64,000 bases of DNA from Lysobacterales bacterium (lineage in GTDB: Bacteria; Pseudomonadota; Gammaproteobacteria; Xanthomonadales; SZUA-38): contig JANQOZ010000023.1 in assembly GCA_028285525.1 (NCBI GenBank), forward strand, positions 62,001-126,000, in the 5' to 3' direction. Positions 50,981 through 59,471 of this stretch are shown here, piece after piece. Both the position numbers and the translations under genes were made by a program. The notes beneath the pieces are model-generated. The model was given only the letters and a program-made list of their open reading frames with translations, did not search any database and was not told where the DNA came from. Position 1 is the stretch's first letter. Each line of letters opens with the position of its first letter.

Positions 50981-52123
50981 TTAAGTTTCGATGCTGACGC
51001 CCGGCTCCAGATTGGCGCGGGAAAGATCGCCCTGATAGTGGTCACGCACCTTGGGGTCCATAACCCGGCGCCACAGCGGCGGAATGCCCGCGAGCATGAT
51101 CATAGCGGCGTAGCCGGCGGGCAGCTGAGGCGCTCCCTCCATGTGTCTGAGCGCCTGATACGCACGGCTGCCGTGCGCGTGATGGTCCGCGTGGCGCTGC
51201 AGCTGGTAGAGCATCAGGTTCGAGACCCGATGATTACTGTTCCAGGAGTGTTGGGGTTTCGGTCGCTCAAGCTTGCCGCTGGCGTCACGCTGGCGCAGCA
51301 GGCCGTAATGCTCGACGTAATTGACCGTCTCCAGCAGCAGAAAGCCGATCACCATCTGCAGCAACAGCCAGGGAACAACCGCCCCTCCGAAGCCGGCAAT
51401 AACCGCCGCAAACAGCACAACCGTCAGGATCCAGCCCTGGAAATTCTGGTTACCTAACGACCAGACCGACCGTCCCTTACGCTGGAGTCGCTCGCGCTCG
51501 AGCCGCCAGGCAGACCGCAGACTGCCGAAAACTGTACGCCTCCAAAACCGGTACAGCGGCTCACCGTAGCGGGCGCTCGCTGGGTCCTCGAAGGTCGCGA
51601 CGCGCACGTGGTGACCGCGATTGTGTTCGACATAGAAATGTCCATAGCCGGACGGCGCCAGCGCAAGCCGCGCCAGCCACGCCATGAGTCGGCCCTTCTT
51701 GTGGCCCAGCTCGTGTGCGGCGTTGATCCCGCCGGCGCTCGATAGACCAATGGAAAACGTCAGGCCTAGCTTGGCGAACAGCGACAGGTCGAGGCTGGTC
51801 AGCGCCCAGGCGCCGGCCACAATCAGCACGTACTGCAGCGGTATGTGGGCAATCACCAGCCAGCGGTAATAGGCGTCAGACTCCAGCGCCGCGACGGCGC
51901 TCTCCGGCGGATTGGCCTGATCTTCGCCTACCCAGACATCGAGCAGCGGGAGGAGCATATAGACGTAAATCGGAGTCAGGAACCACCAGATGTCCCAGCC
52001 GGTAGACAGCGCCGCAGCAGCACCTACAAACGGGAGAATCAGCCCGGTCAGGCTGAGGAGCCAAAGGTAGCGGTTACGGTCTTTCCAGGCGATCGGACTG
52101 AGGGCGTCGGCAGTAACGCTCAT
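50981..52123 (-). CDS. alkB: AlkB-type alkane 1-monooxygenase
   Basis: A 380-residue integral membrane protein with about six helices and all AlkB histidine boxes: HELGHKKGR, EHNRGHHVRVAT and LQRHADHHAHGSRAYQ, plus the NYVEHYGLLR signature. It hydroxylates medium- to long-chain alkanes at the terminal carbon, using rubredoxin. No alkane rubredoxin gene lies beside it; the rubredoxin in the window (hupI) is hydrogenase-specific. The divergent AraC regulator at 52228 and the direct repeats between them suggest substrate-induced control. Confidence 0.95.
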   Translation of the reverse strand: MSVTADALSPIAWKDRNRYLWLLSLTGLILPFVGAAAALSTGWDIWWFLTPIYVYMLLPLLDVWVGEDQANPPESAVAALESDAYYRWLVIAHIPLQYVLIVAGAWALTSLDLSLFAKLGLTFSIGLSSAGGINAAHELGHKKGRLMAWLARLALAPSGYGHFYVEHNRGHHVRVATFEDPASARYGEPLYRFWRRTVFGSLRSAWRLERERLQRKGRSVWSLGNQNFQGWILTVVLFAAVIAGFGGAVVPWLLLQMVIGFLLLETVNYVEHYGLLRQRDASGKLERPKPQHSWNSNHRVSNLMLYQLQRHADHHAHGSRAYQALRHMEGAPQLPAGYAAMIMLAGIPPLWRRVMDPKVRDHYQGDLSRANLEPGVSIET

Positions 52124-52175
52124 ACGGGTTCTCCATGTGACGCCCTCAAGTATGCGCGTCCTTCATCGAGTTGAT

Positions 52176-52209
52176 TTGACATTTCGTGACTCAAAGTTGA
52201 CATTCGGTG
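52176..52209. promoter_or_regulatory. Direct repeats in the alkB / araC-family intergenic region
   Basis: TTGACATTTCGTG (52176-52188) and TTGACATTCGGTG (52197-52209) are two direct repeats of 13 bases with two differences, starting 21 bases apart, that is two turns of the helix. This is the geometry of an AraC-family operator. They lie just upstream of the ATG at 52228, so the GTG at 52207 inside the second repeat is an unlikely start. The regulator's identity is inferred from position. Confidence 0.6.
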
Positions 52210-52227
52210 CCAATAAGCGGAACAGCC

Positions 52228-53259
52228 ATGATTTACAGCGTTAGAGCCGGATCACTGCACGGCTACGCAGACCTGGTTAGCAGCCTCGGGCAGGATCCGC
52301 TGGCGCTGCTGACGGAGACCGGTCTGCCTCGAGAATGCCTGCTGCCCGATCGGGAGGACGACTACCTGCCGCTGGAGCAGTTTGAGCTTGCGCTGGCGCT
52401 CGCGGCCAGCCGCTGCGCCACGGCTGAGTTTGCCGTCATGCTCGGCTCGCGCCAGCAGCCTCAGGCCTTGCTGGGCGCGCTCGGATACGCGCTTCAGCAC
52501 TCGTCGACCGCCGGCGCTGCGCTGCAGGAACTGCGGCGCTACTTCTTTTTTCAGGTCCGCGGCGCCAGGCTCGAACTCGACGCTGACCGCTCCACGGTGA
52601 GCTTTTCTTTTGCCCTGGCCGGGAACCCGAGCCTGATGGCCAGTTTCCGGCACTCGGCCGAACTCTGTCTGGGCGCCGGCCTGTCGCTGATGCGCCAGTT
52701 GATCGGCGTTCGCTGGTCGCCGGCGGCGGTGCACTTCTTTCACGAGCCGCCCGAGCCGAGAGCGGTCCGGGCACGCTACGAGCGGCTGTTTGCCGCGCCG
52801 GTCCGTTGGGATCAGCCTGCCAACGCGCTGATCTTTCCGCGTAGCGACCTCGATCGCCCACTGGAGTCAGCCGACGCTGGCCTGCAGGCGCTGACCCACC
52901 GATACCTCGAACAGCTCCGTCGCGCCTATCAGGATGACTTCAAGGCCCAGACGACGTCGATGATTGAACACGCGCTGAAGTCGGGTCGCTGCTCGATCGA
53001 CGAAGTGGCGGCCCTGAGCGGGATCCATCGCAGGACGCTGCACCGCCGGCTGGCCGCCGAGGGCGCAAGCTTTCGCGAACTGCTGGATCAGGTGAGGCGG
53101 CGGCTGGCGCGCCGCCTCCTGACGACCTCAAAACTCTCCGTCGCGGAGATCGCCGAATTGGTCGGCTACTCGGAGACGAGCGCGCTTACCCGGGCCTGTC
53201 GGCGCTGGTTCGGTTGTTCTCCGCGCGCGCTGCGCCGCAACGCTAAAACCGCCGAGTGA
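52228..53259 (+). CDS. AraC-family transcriptional regulator with arabinose-binding-type N-terminal domain
   Basis: About 343 residues from the ATG at 52228. The N-terminal half is of the AraC_binding/arabinose-type ligand domain (LPLEQFELALALAASRCATAEFAVMLGSRQQPQALLGALGYALQHSSTAG is the core). The C-terminal domain has two HTHs: SIDEVAALSGIHRRTLHRRLAAEGASF and LSVAEIAELVGYSETSALTRACRRWFGCSPRALRR. It lies divergent from alkB, its likely target. Its 3' end overlaps the convergent MipA-family gene by 17 bases. Confidence 0.92.
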   Translation: MIYSVRAGSLHGYADLVSSLGQDPLALLTETGLPRECLLPDREDDYLPLEQFELALALAASRCATAEFAVMLGSRQQPQALLGALGYALQHSSTAGAALQELRRYFFFQVRGARLELDADRSTVSFSFALAGNPSLMASFRHSAELCLGAGLSLMRQLIGVRWSPAAVHFFHEPPEPRAVRARYERLFAAPVRWDQPANALIFPRSDLDRPLESADAGLQALTHRYLEQLRRAYQDDFKAQTTSMIEHALKSGRCSIDEVAALSGIHRRTLHRRLAAEGASFRELLDQVRRRLARRLLTTSKLSVAEIAELVGYSETSALTRACRRWFGCSPRALRRNAKTAE

Positions 53260-54067
53260 ATGCCGTAATGAAAAACAGCTGGGTTTCGTCCTGGACGACC
53301 GGGCTGTCCGCCGGGTCGCCCAGCAGACGACCGCCCCGAAGCAGGCCGGTCCAGCGCCAGTTCTTCGACACCGGAAGGCTGACAAGACCCTGCAGCGCCA
53401 GGCTCTCAAGCCCCGAACCGGCGTCAAAGGCGGTCAGTCCGGAAGTCAGACTTTCCTGAGCGCTGACGCTGTAAAGGGCGCTGTTGTAACCGCTGTCGCC
53501 AAGGCGCACGGTGGGGCCGACGCTCCAGAAGCCACCCCGGCCGATCCGTCCCCGCCGCGCCGCCGACAAATCCGCGTAAAAACCTTCATGACCGCTGGCG
53601 ACCGCCTGGGAGAAGGAAGCCTGCAGGCTCCAGGGTCCAGCGCCGTAGCGCACATAAGCTCGCGCTTCCAGCGCGGGACCAAAATCCTCCAGGCCGGGCA
53701 GGTCCTCGTCGTCCCGATTGGCAAAACCGGGCGCCAGCGCAACTCCGATGTCGAGGGAACGACTTCCGTCATCGGCGCGTTTGCGCAACAGCCAGGCGCC
53801 GATGCCCTGCGGCACGTTGACGAAGTACTTCTCACCGACGCTGTCGACGTAGCGCAGATCGATATAAGGCACCGGCAGCACGCGGTAGTCTTCCGACCCC
53901 TGAAACTCTGGATTGACGATGACGCCCAGACCATATTCAGCGCGCCACCCGGCCTCGGCCTGCGGTGCGGCTTCAAGCTGCAGCTCAGCCTGAGCACATG
54001 CGTTGTGCGCGGCCAGCGCGAGCAGCGCCGCCGAGATCACACGCCAGGTTTTTTGCGGCAGTTTCAT
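53243..54067 (-). CDS. MipA/OmpV-family outer-membrane protein
   Basis: About 274 residues from the ATG at 54067, which has AAGGAG upstream and a signal peptide ending NACAQ. The mature chain has alternating aromatic/hydrophobic segments typical of a beta-barrel: YGLGVIVNPEFQGSEDYRVLPVPYIDLRYVD, then FVNVPQGIGAWLLR and a closing strand ending RRF (aromatic C-terminus). MipA/OmpV proteins are outer-membrane barrels, some linked to murein synthesis (MipA), others of unknown role. No partner is evident. Confidence 0.87.
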   Translation of the reverse strand: MKLPQKTWRVISAALLALAAHNACAQAELQLEAAPQAEAGWRAEYGLGVIVNPEFQGSEDYRVLPVPYIDLRYVDSVGEKYFVNVPQGIGAWLLRKRADDGSRSLDIGVALAPGFANRDDEDLPGLEDFGPALEARAYVRYGAGPWSLQASFSQAVASGHEGFYADLSAARRGRIGRGGFWSVGPTVRLGDSGYNSALYSVSAQESLTSGLTAFDAGSGLESLALQGLVSLPVSKNWRWTGLLRGGRLLGDPADSPVVQDETQLFFITAFTRRF

Positions 54068-54312
54068 AGCCGTCAACTCCTTCACTGTTCGGCCCGGAGG
54101 TTGACGCTGGCGCCGCCAATACGCCGTGAAGGCAGGCTGCAGAAAGTGCGGTTTCGGCACGGAAAAAACTGTGGCCAAGCAAAGTTTTTCTGGCCGAAAG
54201 CCCTTGAAAACGCTCAGCAGGAGCGCCCAAATAGGGGATCGAATTGAAAAAGGCTGAAGCGGCTCCGGCACCACCGATTGGCAGGTCCGCGAGGCGGCTT
54301 AGGAAGACAACC

Positions 54313-54690
54313 ATGACGCATCGAAAAACAACAATAACGATAGCCCTGCTGGCCACCCTGTCGGTTACTACGGCGTTTGCGCAGGAACCCGCCGTAACGG
54401 CCGACAACAACCGGTCGGCGTCGCAGGCTGCGGCACCTCAAACCGCGACCGTCGATTCATCGCGTGTCGCTCTCGACAGCGAGGCCGGTCAGCCGCTGCT
54501 GGTCATCGACGATCAGTCCGGCACGCTGGGGCGCATCGAGCGACCGGCCCGGCTGGGCGAACCAAACAGCCTTCAGGCGATGGATCCCACCGAGGTGGGC
54601 GTCACCGAATTTGTCAGATTCCAAGACGCCGAAAACCGTCCGCGCCTGCCGCGCGACGGGGCACGGAATACCGCCCGGCCCAACAACTAG
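54313..54690 (+). CDS. Small exported protein of unknown function
   Basis: About 125 residues from the ATG at 54313, the start of a signal peptide (ITIALLATLSVTTAFAQE); an in-frame ATG at 54244 is less likely. The rest is rich in polar and acidic residues (DSSRVALDSEAGQPLLVIDDQSG, GRIERPARLGEPN) without a recognisable domain. The 3' end faces the TPR lipoprotein gene with a gap of 33 bases. No function can be assigned. Confidence 0.6.
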   Translation: MTHRKTTITIALLATLSVTTAFAQEPAVTADNNRSASQAAAPQTATVDSSRVALDSEAGQPLLVIDDQSGTLGRIERPARLGEPNSLQAMDPTEVGVTEFVRFQDAENRPRLPRDGARNTARPNN

Positions 54691-54723
54691 GCGTCTGATC
54701 AGGGCCCGTTCAGCGGCCGCTGA

Positions 54724-55938
54724 CTAGCCCAGCCAGAGCCTCGGTTCGCGATCCGAATCGGATGACGCTGATCCACTGGCCTGACGCTCGATGCGAGCCG
54801 CAAGCTGGCTGAAGAAAAAGTTCTTTCTTGGGCTGGCTGCGTCGGCGGCCTCGATGCTGGCACGCGCCTCCTCCAGTCGTCCCAAAGCGAGCAGCGCATA
54901 GCCTCTGGACGCCATGACGTGAGGGTCGGTCGGATACTTTTCCGATGCAGCCTCCAGGACTTCCAGCGCCTCCTGGGGTTGCTGGTTATCGGTAAGACAA
55001 TACGCCAGCGCCCAGGACTGGTAAGCGCCTGACTCCAGCACAGCCGATCGCCTGGCGTGCTCGACCGCTCGCGCGTAGTCGCCCAGCTCGTGATAAAACA
55101 AGGCGATGTTCGCTTCCGTATACGACTCGTTGTTGCGGCCTTCCTCGAGCGATATTTCCCGATAGCGGTTCACCAGGCTCTCGATATCCTCCACCTGACC
55201 CGCTGCCGCCTGCGCCATAGCCATACGAAAGAACGTCGAACGCCAGGTCGTCTGGTTGGCGCGACCGGCCTCTGCCGCCGTCACCGCTTCGGCATAACGT
55301 CCGCTGCGGTACAGCGCCTTCGAGTGCAGGTAATAGATCCACGACGCCTCCCATCGCGCCGGGTCCGGTTCCACACTTAGCGCCTGCCGGGCCGCCTCGG
55401 CACTTTGCTCGAACTGCTCCAGCGTCAGATGTGACGACGCCAGTTCGTACCACGCCCAGCGGTCGTTCGGATAAGCATCGACCACCCGCCGCCACTGCAT
55501 CGGCTCATCAGCTTTCTCGTCGTTGACGCGCGCGGCCAGGGCTGCCAGCCAAAGCTGGTCCCGCGGCGCCAACCGGTCTTTCCCCTGGGTTGCGGCCAAC
55601 AGATGGGCTTTGGCTTTGTCATATTTCCCCGACTTTCCGAGGGCGTAGACCAAAAGCAGGTTGGCTTTGGGGTCCTGAGGGTCGTCAGCGACAACCGCAT
55701 CGAGGGCCGCTACGGCATCGGGATAGGCATAGCGATTGGGCGCATCAAACAGAAGCCGGCTGGCGTTATCGAGCCCGCCGAGGGTGGCTGCGTCGGTCGA
55801 CTGTTCTGCGGCCTTCGTCCCCGCGCCGGTTTCCTCGCGGTTGGTACCCTGTTCAGCGGCCGGGTGGCAGCCAGCCGCCAGCATTGCCGTTGCCGCCAGC
55901 AGGAAAGTCCTGGATACAAGCTTTTTGAGGAGATTCAT
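54724..55938 (-). CDS. TPR-repeat lipoprotein
   Basis: About 404 residues from the ATG at 55938; the lipobox is in FLLAATAMLAAGC. The mature part has repeated TPR-type pairs of helices, for example ANLLLVYALGKSGKYDKAKAHLLAATQG, NDRWAWYELASSHLTLEQFEQSAEAARQAL and DPHVMASRGYALLALGRLEEARASIEAA. It should be membrane-anchored on the periplasmic side and bind other proteins. No enzyme motif is seen and the partner is not evident from the neighbours. Confidence 0.85.
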   Translation of the reverse strand: MNLLKKLVSRTFLLAATAMLAAGCHPAAEQGTNREETGAGTKAAEQSTDAATLGGLDNASRLLFDAPNRYAYPDAVAALDAVVADDPQDPKANLLLVYALGKSGKYDKAKAHLLAATQGKDRLAPRDQLWLAALAARVNDEKADEPMQWRRVVDAYPNDRWAWYELASSHLTLEQFEQSAEAARQALSVEPDPARWEASWIYYLHSKALYRSGRYAEAVTAAEAGRANQTTWRSTFFRMAMAQAAAGQVEDIESLVNRYREISLEEGRNNESYTEANIALFYHELGDYARAVEHARRSAVLESGAYQSWALAYCLTDNQQPQEALEVLEAASEKYPTDPHVMASRGYALLALGRLEEARASIEAADAASPRKNFFFSQLAARIERQASGSASSDSDREPRLWLG

Positions 55939-56111
55939 TAGATGCACCAAGCAGAAGGACTATCGTGAATATACCCGACCGCGCCGGTTCTGACACAACG
56001 GACTCCAGCCCGGCCACCGGTCACGTGTAAGCGCCAAAATCTCGGCAATAACCTGGCAAAACGTCCAATTAATTCGGACACGAAGCGCAGCCTTTGGCAT
56101 ACTCAGGACCG

Positions 56112-56693
56112 ATGTTCCCCAGACTCTTTGCCGCCGTCACGGCGGCCCTGTTCCTCGCCATGCCCGCGCACCGCCCGGCGGCTTTCGCCAGCGGCCCCGG
56201 CACCTGCATTGCCGAAGCCAGCGCCATCACCGGCATGGGCTCGAGGACGCGGAATCTGCCGGGCGCAGGTCCGTTTCAGCTGATGTTCGACATGGGCGGC
56301 ACCACCTACATCCCTGGCGAGGTGCACATGATTTCGGTCTTCGCCACCGACGCCTCGGAGTTCAACGGATTCCTTGTCTACGGCGAGACCACCATGGGCG
56401 CCCGGGTCGGCACCTTCGACAAGAGCGACAACAACATCGGCTCACCGGTTGTGACCTGCCCGGATTCCCCGGAGGCTACGGCTTCCCACACAAGCCTCGG
56501 GCCGACGGCCGTCACGGAGATCATCATTCCGTGGACGGCGCCGGCCAGCGATGTTGGCACGATCGACCTGCGCTCAATTGTGCTCAGCGGTGCCCGGAGA
56601 TCGCGGGATGACCAGGAGTTTTTCTTTCCGACCGTGCTAACGCTCACGCCCGGTGCTCCCGACGTTGTCTTCGGCGATGGCTTCGAACTTTAG
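56112..56693 (+). CDS. Small secreted protein ending in FGDGFEL
   Basis: About 193 residues from the ATG at 56112 (in-frame ATG 56094 also possible), with a signal peptide (FAAVTAALFLAMPAHRPAAFA). The mature part reads FDMGGTTYIPGEVHMISVFATDASEFNGFLVYGET and resembles a single reelin-like or immunoglobulin-like beta sandwich. The protein ends in DVVFGDGFEL, sharing the FxDGFE motif with other exported proteins here. It lies 18 bp upstream of an SDR gene on the same strand. The function is unknown. Confidence 0.78.
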   Translation: MFPRLFAAVTAALFLAMPAHRPAAFASGPGTCIAEASAITGMGSRTRNLPGAGPFQLMFDMGGTTYIPGEVHMISVFATDASEFNGFLVYGETTMGARVGTFDKSDNNIGSPVVTCPDSPEATASHTSLGPTAVTEIIIPWTAPASDVGTIDLRSIVLSGARRSRDDQEFFFPTVLTLTPGAPDVVFGDGFEL

Positions 56694-56711
56694 TGGAGTG
56701 GACTTAGGCTC

Positions 56712-57470
56712 ATGAATGTATCGCTCGATGGCCAGACCGCGCTGATCACCGGAGCCAGTTCGGGCATCGGTCGCGGAGTCGCGCTCGCGATGGCGGCCGC
56801 CGGCGCCAACGTCGCCGTCAATTACCCAACCGCCGAACAGCAGGCTCAGGCCCAGGCTGTCTGCGATGAGATCGGCACCCTGGGTGGCCGATCCGCTGCC
56901 TTTGAAGCCGACGTCAGCGATGAAGCCGCGGTTGGGCGACTCGTCGACGAGGTCACGGCAGAGCTGGGCGCTATCGACATCCTGGTGAACAACGCGGGCA
57001 TCGCCAACGCGGCGCCGGTGCATAAGATGTCGGTCGACCAGTGGGACCAACTGATCGCAATTCACCTGCGCGGTGTTTTCCTGGCGACACGGAGCGTGCT
57101 GCCCGGTATGTACGAGCGCGGGCGGGGTCGGATCATCAGCACCGCTTCGCAGCTCGCCTACAAAGGTGCCGCCGGCTTTGCGCACTACACGGCGGCCAAA
57201 GGCGGAATCATCGGTTTCACCCGCTCCCTGGCTCTTGAGCTTGCAGACAGCGGCATTACCGCCAACTGCGTTGCGCCGGGCGCCACCGACACCCCGATGC
57301 TAGCCGACGTGCCGCCGGACATCCTGGAACAGGTCCGCCAGGCGATCCCGGTTAAACGGATCGCCGCGGTGAGCGACATTGTTCCCAGCTACGTTTTCCT
57401 GGCCTCCGACGCGGGGCGTCACTACCAGGGGCAGTGCCTCAGCCCAAACGGCGGGGACGTCTTTCTGTAG
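56712..57470 (+). CDS. Short-chain dehydrogenase/reductase
   Basis: A 252-residue classical SDR: ALITGASSGIGRGVALAMA, DVSDEAAVG, NNAGIANAAPVH, catalytic Ser in STASQLAYKG and YTAAKGGIIG, and the VAPGATDTPM segment that precedes the substrate loop. Length and pattern match 3-oxoacyl-ACP-reductase/glucose-dehydrogenase-like members. The substrate is unknown. It is preceded by the gene for a small exported protein. Confidence 0.9.
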   Translation: MNVSLDGQTALITGASSGIGRGVALAMAAAGANVAVNYPTAEQQAQAQAVCDEIGTLGGRSAAFEADVSDEAAVGRLVDEVTAELGAIDILVNNAGIANAAPVHKMSVDQWDQLIAIHLRGVFLATRSVLPGMYERGRGRIISTASQLAYKGAAGFAHYTAAKGGIIGFTRSLALELADSGITANCVAPGATDTPMLADVPPDILEQVRQAIPVKRIAAVSDIVPSYVFLASDAGRHYQGQCLSPNGGDVFL

Positions 57471-57549
57471 GCACCGCAGCCACGCCTTGCGCCGGGTTGG
57501 GCCGCGCCGGATACTGACGTTCGGCCCGAACCGCAAGGACCCAGACCCC

Positions 57550-58239
57550 ATGCTTTTGAGAACCTGTGTACTGAGCCTGGCCCTATTGGGCGTGAGCTTT
57601 GCCGAAACGTCGACCGAGAAAGCGGCGCTGCTGGCCTTGCTGGAGGCGCATCCGGCAGGACAGCCGGTGTCGGAAGCTGTGGCAGCCCGCATCGACGAGG
57701 CCGCCAGCGCTCTGGAGGCGACGGCGCCGACGCCGGCGCTGGTCGATCAAATCGCCACGGTCAGCGGTCTCTGGACCAACCTATACAGCAGCCAGGGAAT
57801 CGTCGGCGAGATCGATCTGAAGTTTATGACCCGAACGCTGCCGGGTGGCGGGCAGAAAGGCGGCAAAGCGAGATCGCTGACGGTGCTGCAGGAGCTACTG
57901 CCGGAGCAGCGCTTCTACCGCAACATGATGAACATGGTCACGAGCGACGGTGAAGTTCCGTTCTTATACATCGCAACCGCCGATCTGGGTCTCTCAACAT
58001 CGGTCGGCAACGACCTGGAAGTGGCCTTCCACACGATCACCTTCGCCCCCGCCAGCGCCGACGTCTCGCTGAGCCAGCTGCGACAGGCGCTGGGGCTGGC
58101 CGAAGACAGCCCGCTGTCGATCAGCGTTCCGCAGGACCCGAAGCGACCGCCGTCCACCTCCAGGGTGACCTACCTGGATGAGGATCTGAGGATCAACCGC
58201 GGCAAAGACTACGTCGCGATCCTCCGCAAGGTGCGTTAG
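57550..58239 (+). CDS. PAP/fibrillin-domain-like exported protein
   Basis: About 229 residues from the ATG at 57550 (a leading signal-like segment LLRTCVLSLALLGVSFA). The C-terminal part ends YLDEDLRINRGKDYVAILRKV, which closely resembles the PAP/fibrillin (plastid lipid-associated) C-terminal motif; the middle part reads VSGLWTNLYSSQGIVGEI, similar to the W-x-L-x-Y start of that domain. The family is best known from plastids and cyanobacteria and binds lipids or small hydrophobic compounds. The role here is unknown. Confidence 0.68.
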   Translation: MLLRTCVLSLALLGVSFAETSTEKAALLALLEAHPAGQPVSEAVAARIDEAASALEATAPTPALVDQIATVSGLWTNLYSSQGIVGEIDLKFMTRTLPGGGQKGGKARSLTVLQELLPEQRFYRNMMNMVTSDGEVPFLYIATADLGLSTSVGNDLEVAFHTITFAPASADVSLSQLRQALGLAEDSPLSISVPQDPKRPPSTSRVTYLDEDLRINRGKDYVAILRKVR

Positions 58240-58256
58240 CTCGCGCCAATGCCCTG

Positions 58257-59087
58257 CTAGTGCATCTCCTCACCGCCGCTGACGTTCATCGCCTCACCGG
58301 TGATGTACGACGCGTCGTCTGAGCAAAGAAACGCGGTGGCGTTGGCGGTGTCATCTACGAGCCCGACTCGCCCCAGCGGAATCCGCTGTCGCAGGCCCGC
58401 CCGATATTCCTCGACGGTCACGCCTCGATAGCGAGCGAAGTACTCATTTTGCTTGGCCCCCAGACCCGTCGTGACGTGATTGGGGCAAACCGCGTTGACC
58501 GTGATCTGATCTTTGGCAAGCTCGATGGCCGTGGCTCGGGTCAGGCCCACCATGCCATGTTTCGACGCCACGTAGGCCGGCAGGTGCGGAAAGCCCGACT
58601 TGGCCGCCTGGCTGGCGATGTTCACGATCCGGCCGCCGTCACCCTGCTTACGCATCTGGATGGCCGCCGCTTTGGTGCACAAAAACGCGCCGGTGAGATT
58701 GATGTCGATCACCAGCCGCCAGTTCTCGGCGGTGACTTCCTCCAGCGGCTGCATCATGTATCCAACACCCGCGTTGTTCACCATGATGTCGAGCCGTCCA
58801 AACTCGCTGACGGTCGTTTCGATCAGGCGATTGATCTGCGCCTCATCGCGGACATCGCAAGCAACCGTGATGGCTTTGGCGCCGGCGTCTCTCAGCTCCT
58901 GGGCGATCGCCTCCATCTCCTCGGAGGCCCCGACGTTATCGGCTGACAGCACACCCTCGGTTCGGCCGATATCGCTGACGACAACAGCCGCACCTTCGTC
59001 CGCCAGCCGCTTGAGAATGCCCTGCCCCAGCCCCTCTTTACGACCGGACCCGGTGCAGATCGCCACCTTGCCTTTGAGCGAACTCAT
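58257..59087 (-). CDS. Short-chain dehydrogenase/reductase
   Basis: About 276 residues from the ATG at 59087, overlapping the stop of the HapK-like gene by four bases (ATGA). SDR motifs are AICTGSGRKEGLGQGI, NNAGVGYMM, SIAS-type NIASQAAKSGF, YVASKHGMVGL and CPNHVTTGLG. The glycine-rich motif contains an inserted Lys-Glu (GSGRKEGLGQG). It has a ~15-residue lid segment (GAKQNEYFARYRGVTVEEY). The substrate is unknown; coupling to the REDY-like protein suggests a shared pathway. Confidence 0.9.
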   Translation of the reverse strand: MSSLKGKVAICTGSGRKEGLGQGILKRLADEGAAVVVSDIGRTEGVLSADNVGASEEMEAIAQELRDAGAKAITVACDVRDEAQINRLIETTVSEFGRLDIMVNNAGVGYMMQPLEEVTAENWRLVIDINLTGAFLCTKAAAIQMRKQGDGGRIVNIASQAAKSGFPHLPAYVASKHGMVGLTRATAIELAKDQITVNAVCPNHVTTGLGAKQNEYFARYRGVTVEEYRAGLRQRIPLGRVGLVDDTANATAFLCSDDASYITGEAMNVSGGEEMH

Positions 59088-59401
59088 GTGTCCAGGCTCT
59101 CGCACAGCATGAAGGTTGGTCCATCAGCGAAGGCCTGGAATTCGCCGGCAACTTTACGCATGGTGTCGGTCGCACATTCGGCGCCAAACTTTTCCATGTC
59201 AGAGATCTGGATGAGCTCCACGTATTGATAGGGGGCGGCCTTGCCGTCCTTGCCCAGCAAGCCCGTGGTACGGAAGGCGTCAAACCCGTCGACCCCGTCA
59301 AGCCCGCGGACCGTCGGCAGATCGGTGCTGCGCGCCCACGCCTCATAGGCCTCGCGGCTCGCGTCATCCTTCAAATTGAACAGCACAACAATGGTGGTCA
59401 T
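59084..59401 (-). CDS. HapK/REDY-like small protein
   Basis: About 105 residues from the ATG at 59401. It matches the REDY/HapK family by eye: a TTIVVLFNLKDDASREAYEAWAR start, TDLPTVRGLDGVDGFDAFRTTG, QYVELIQISDMEKFG and GEFQAFADGPTFML. The fold is a ferredoxin-like alpha/beta sandwich as in small dimeric proteins of natural-product pathways. It is translationally coupled to the SDR downstream (ATGA). The function is unknown. Confidence 0.75.
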   Translation of the reverse strand: MTTIVVLFNLKDDASREAYEAWARSTDLPTVRGLDGVDGFDAFRTTGLLGKDGKAAPYQYVELIQISDMEKFGAECATDTMRKVAGEFQAFADGPTFMLCESLDT

Positions 59402-59471
59402 GAATGGCTCCTTGATCGGGGGCCGTAAATTTACCACGCATTGACAGCCCAACGTGGCAGAATCCCCACCC

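Noticed and set aside
52207-52227. GTG at 52207 as start of the AraC regulator
   Set aside because: It lies in the second direct repeat of the likely operator, adds residues without homology, and the ATG at 52228 is a better start.
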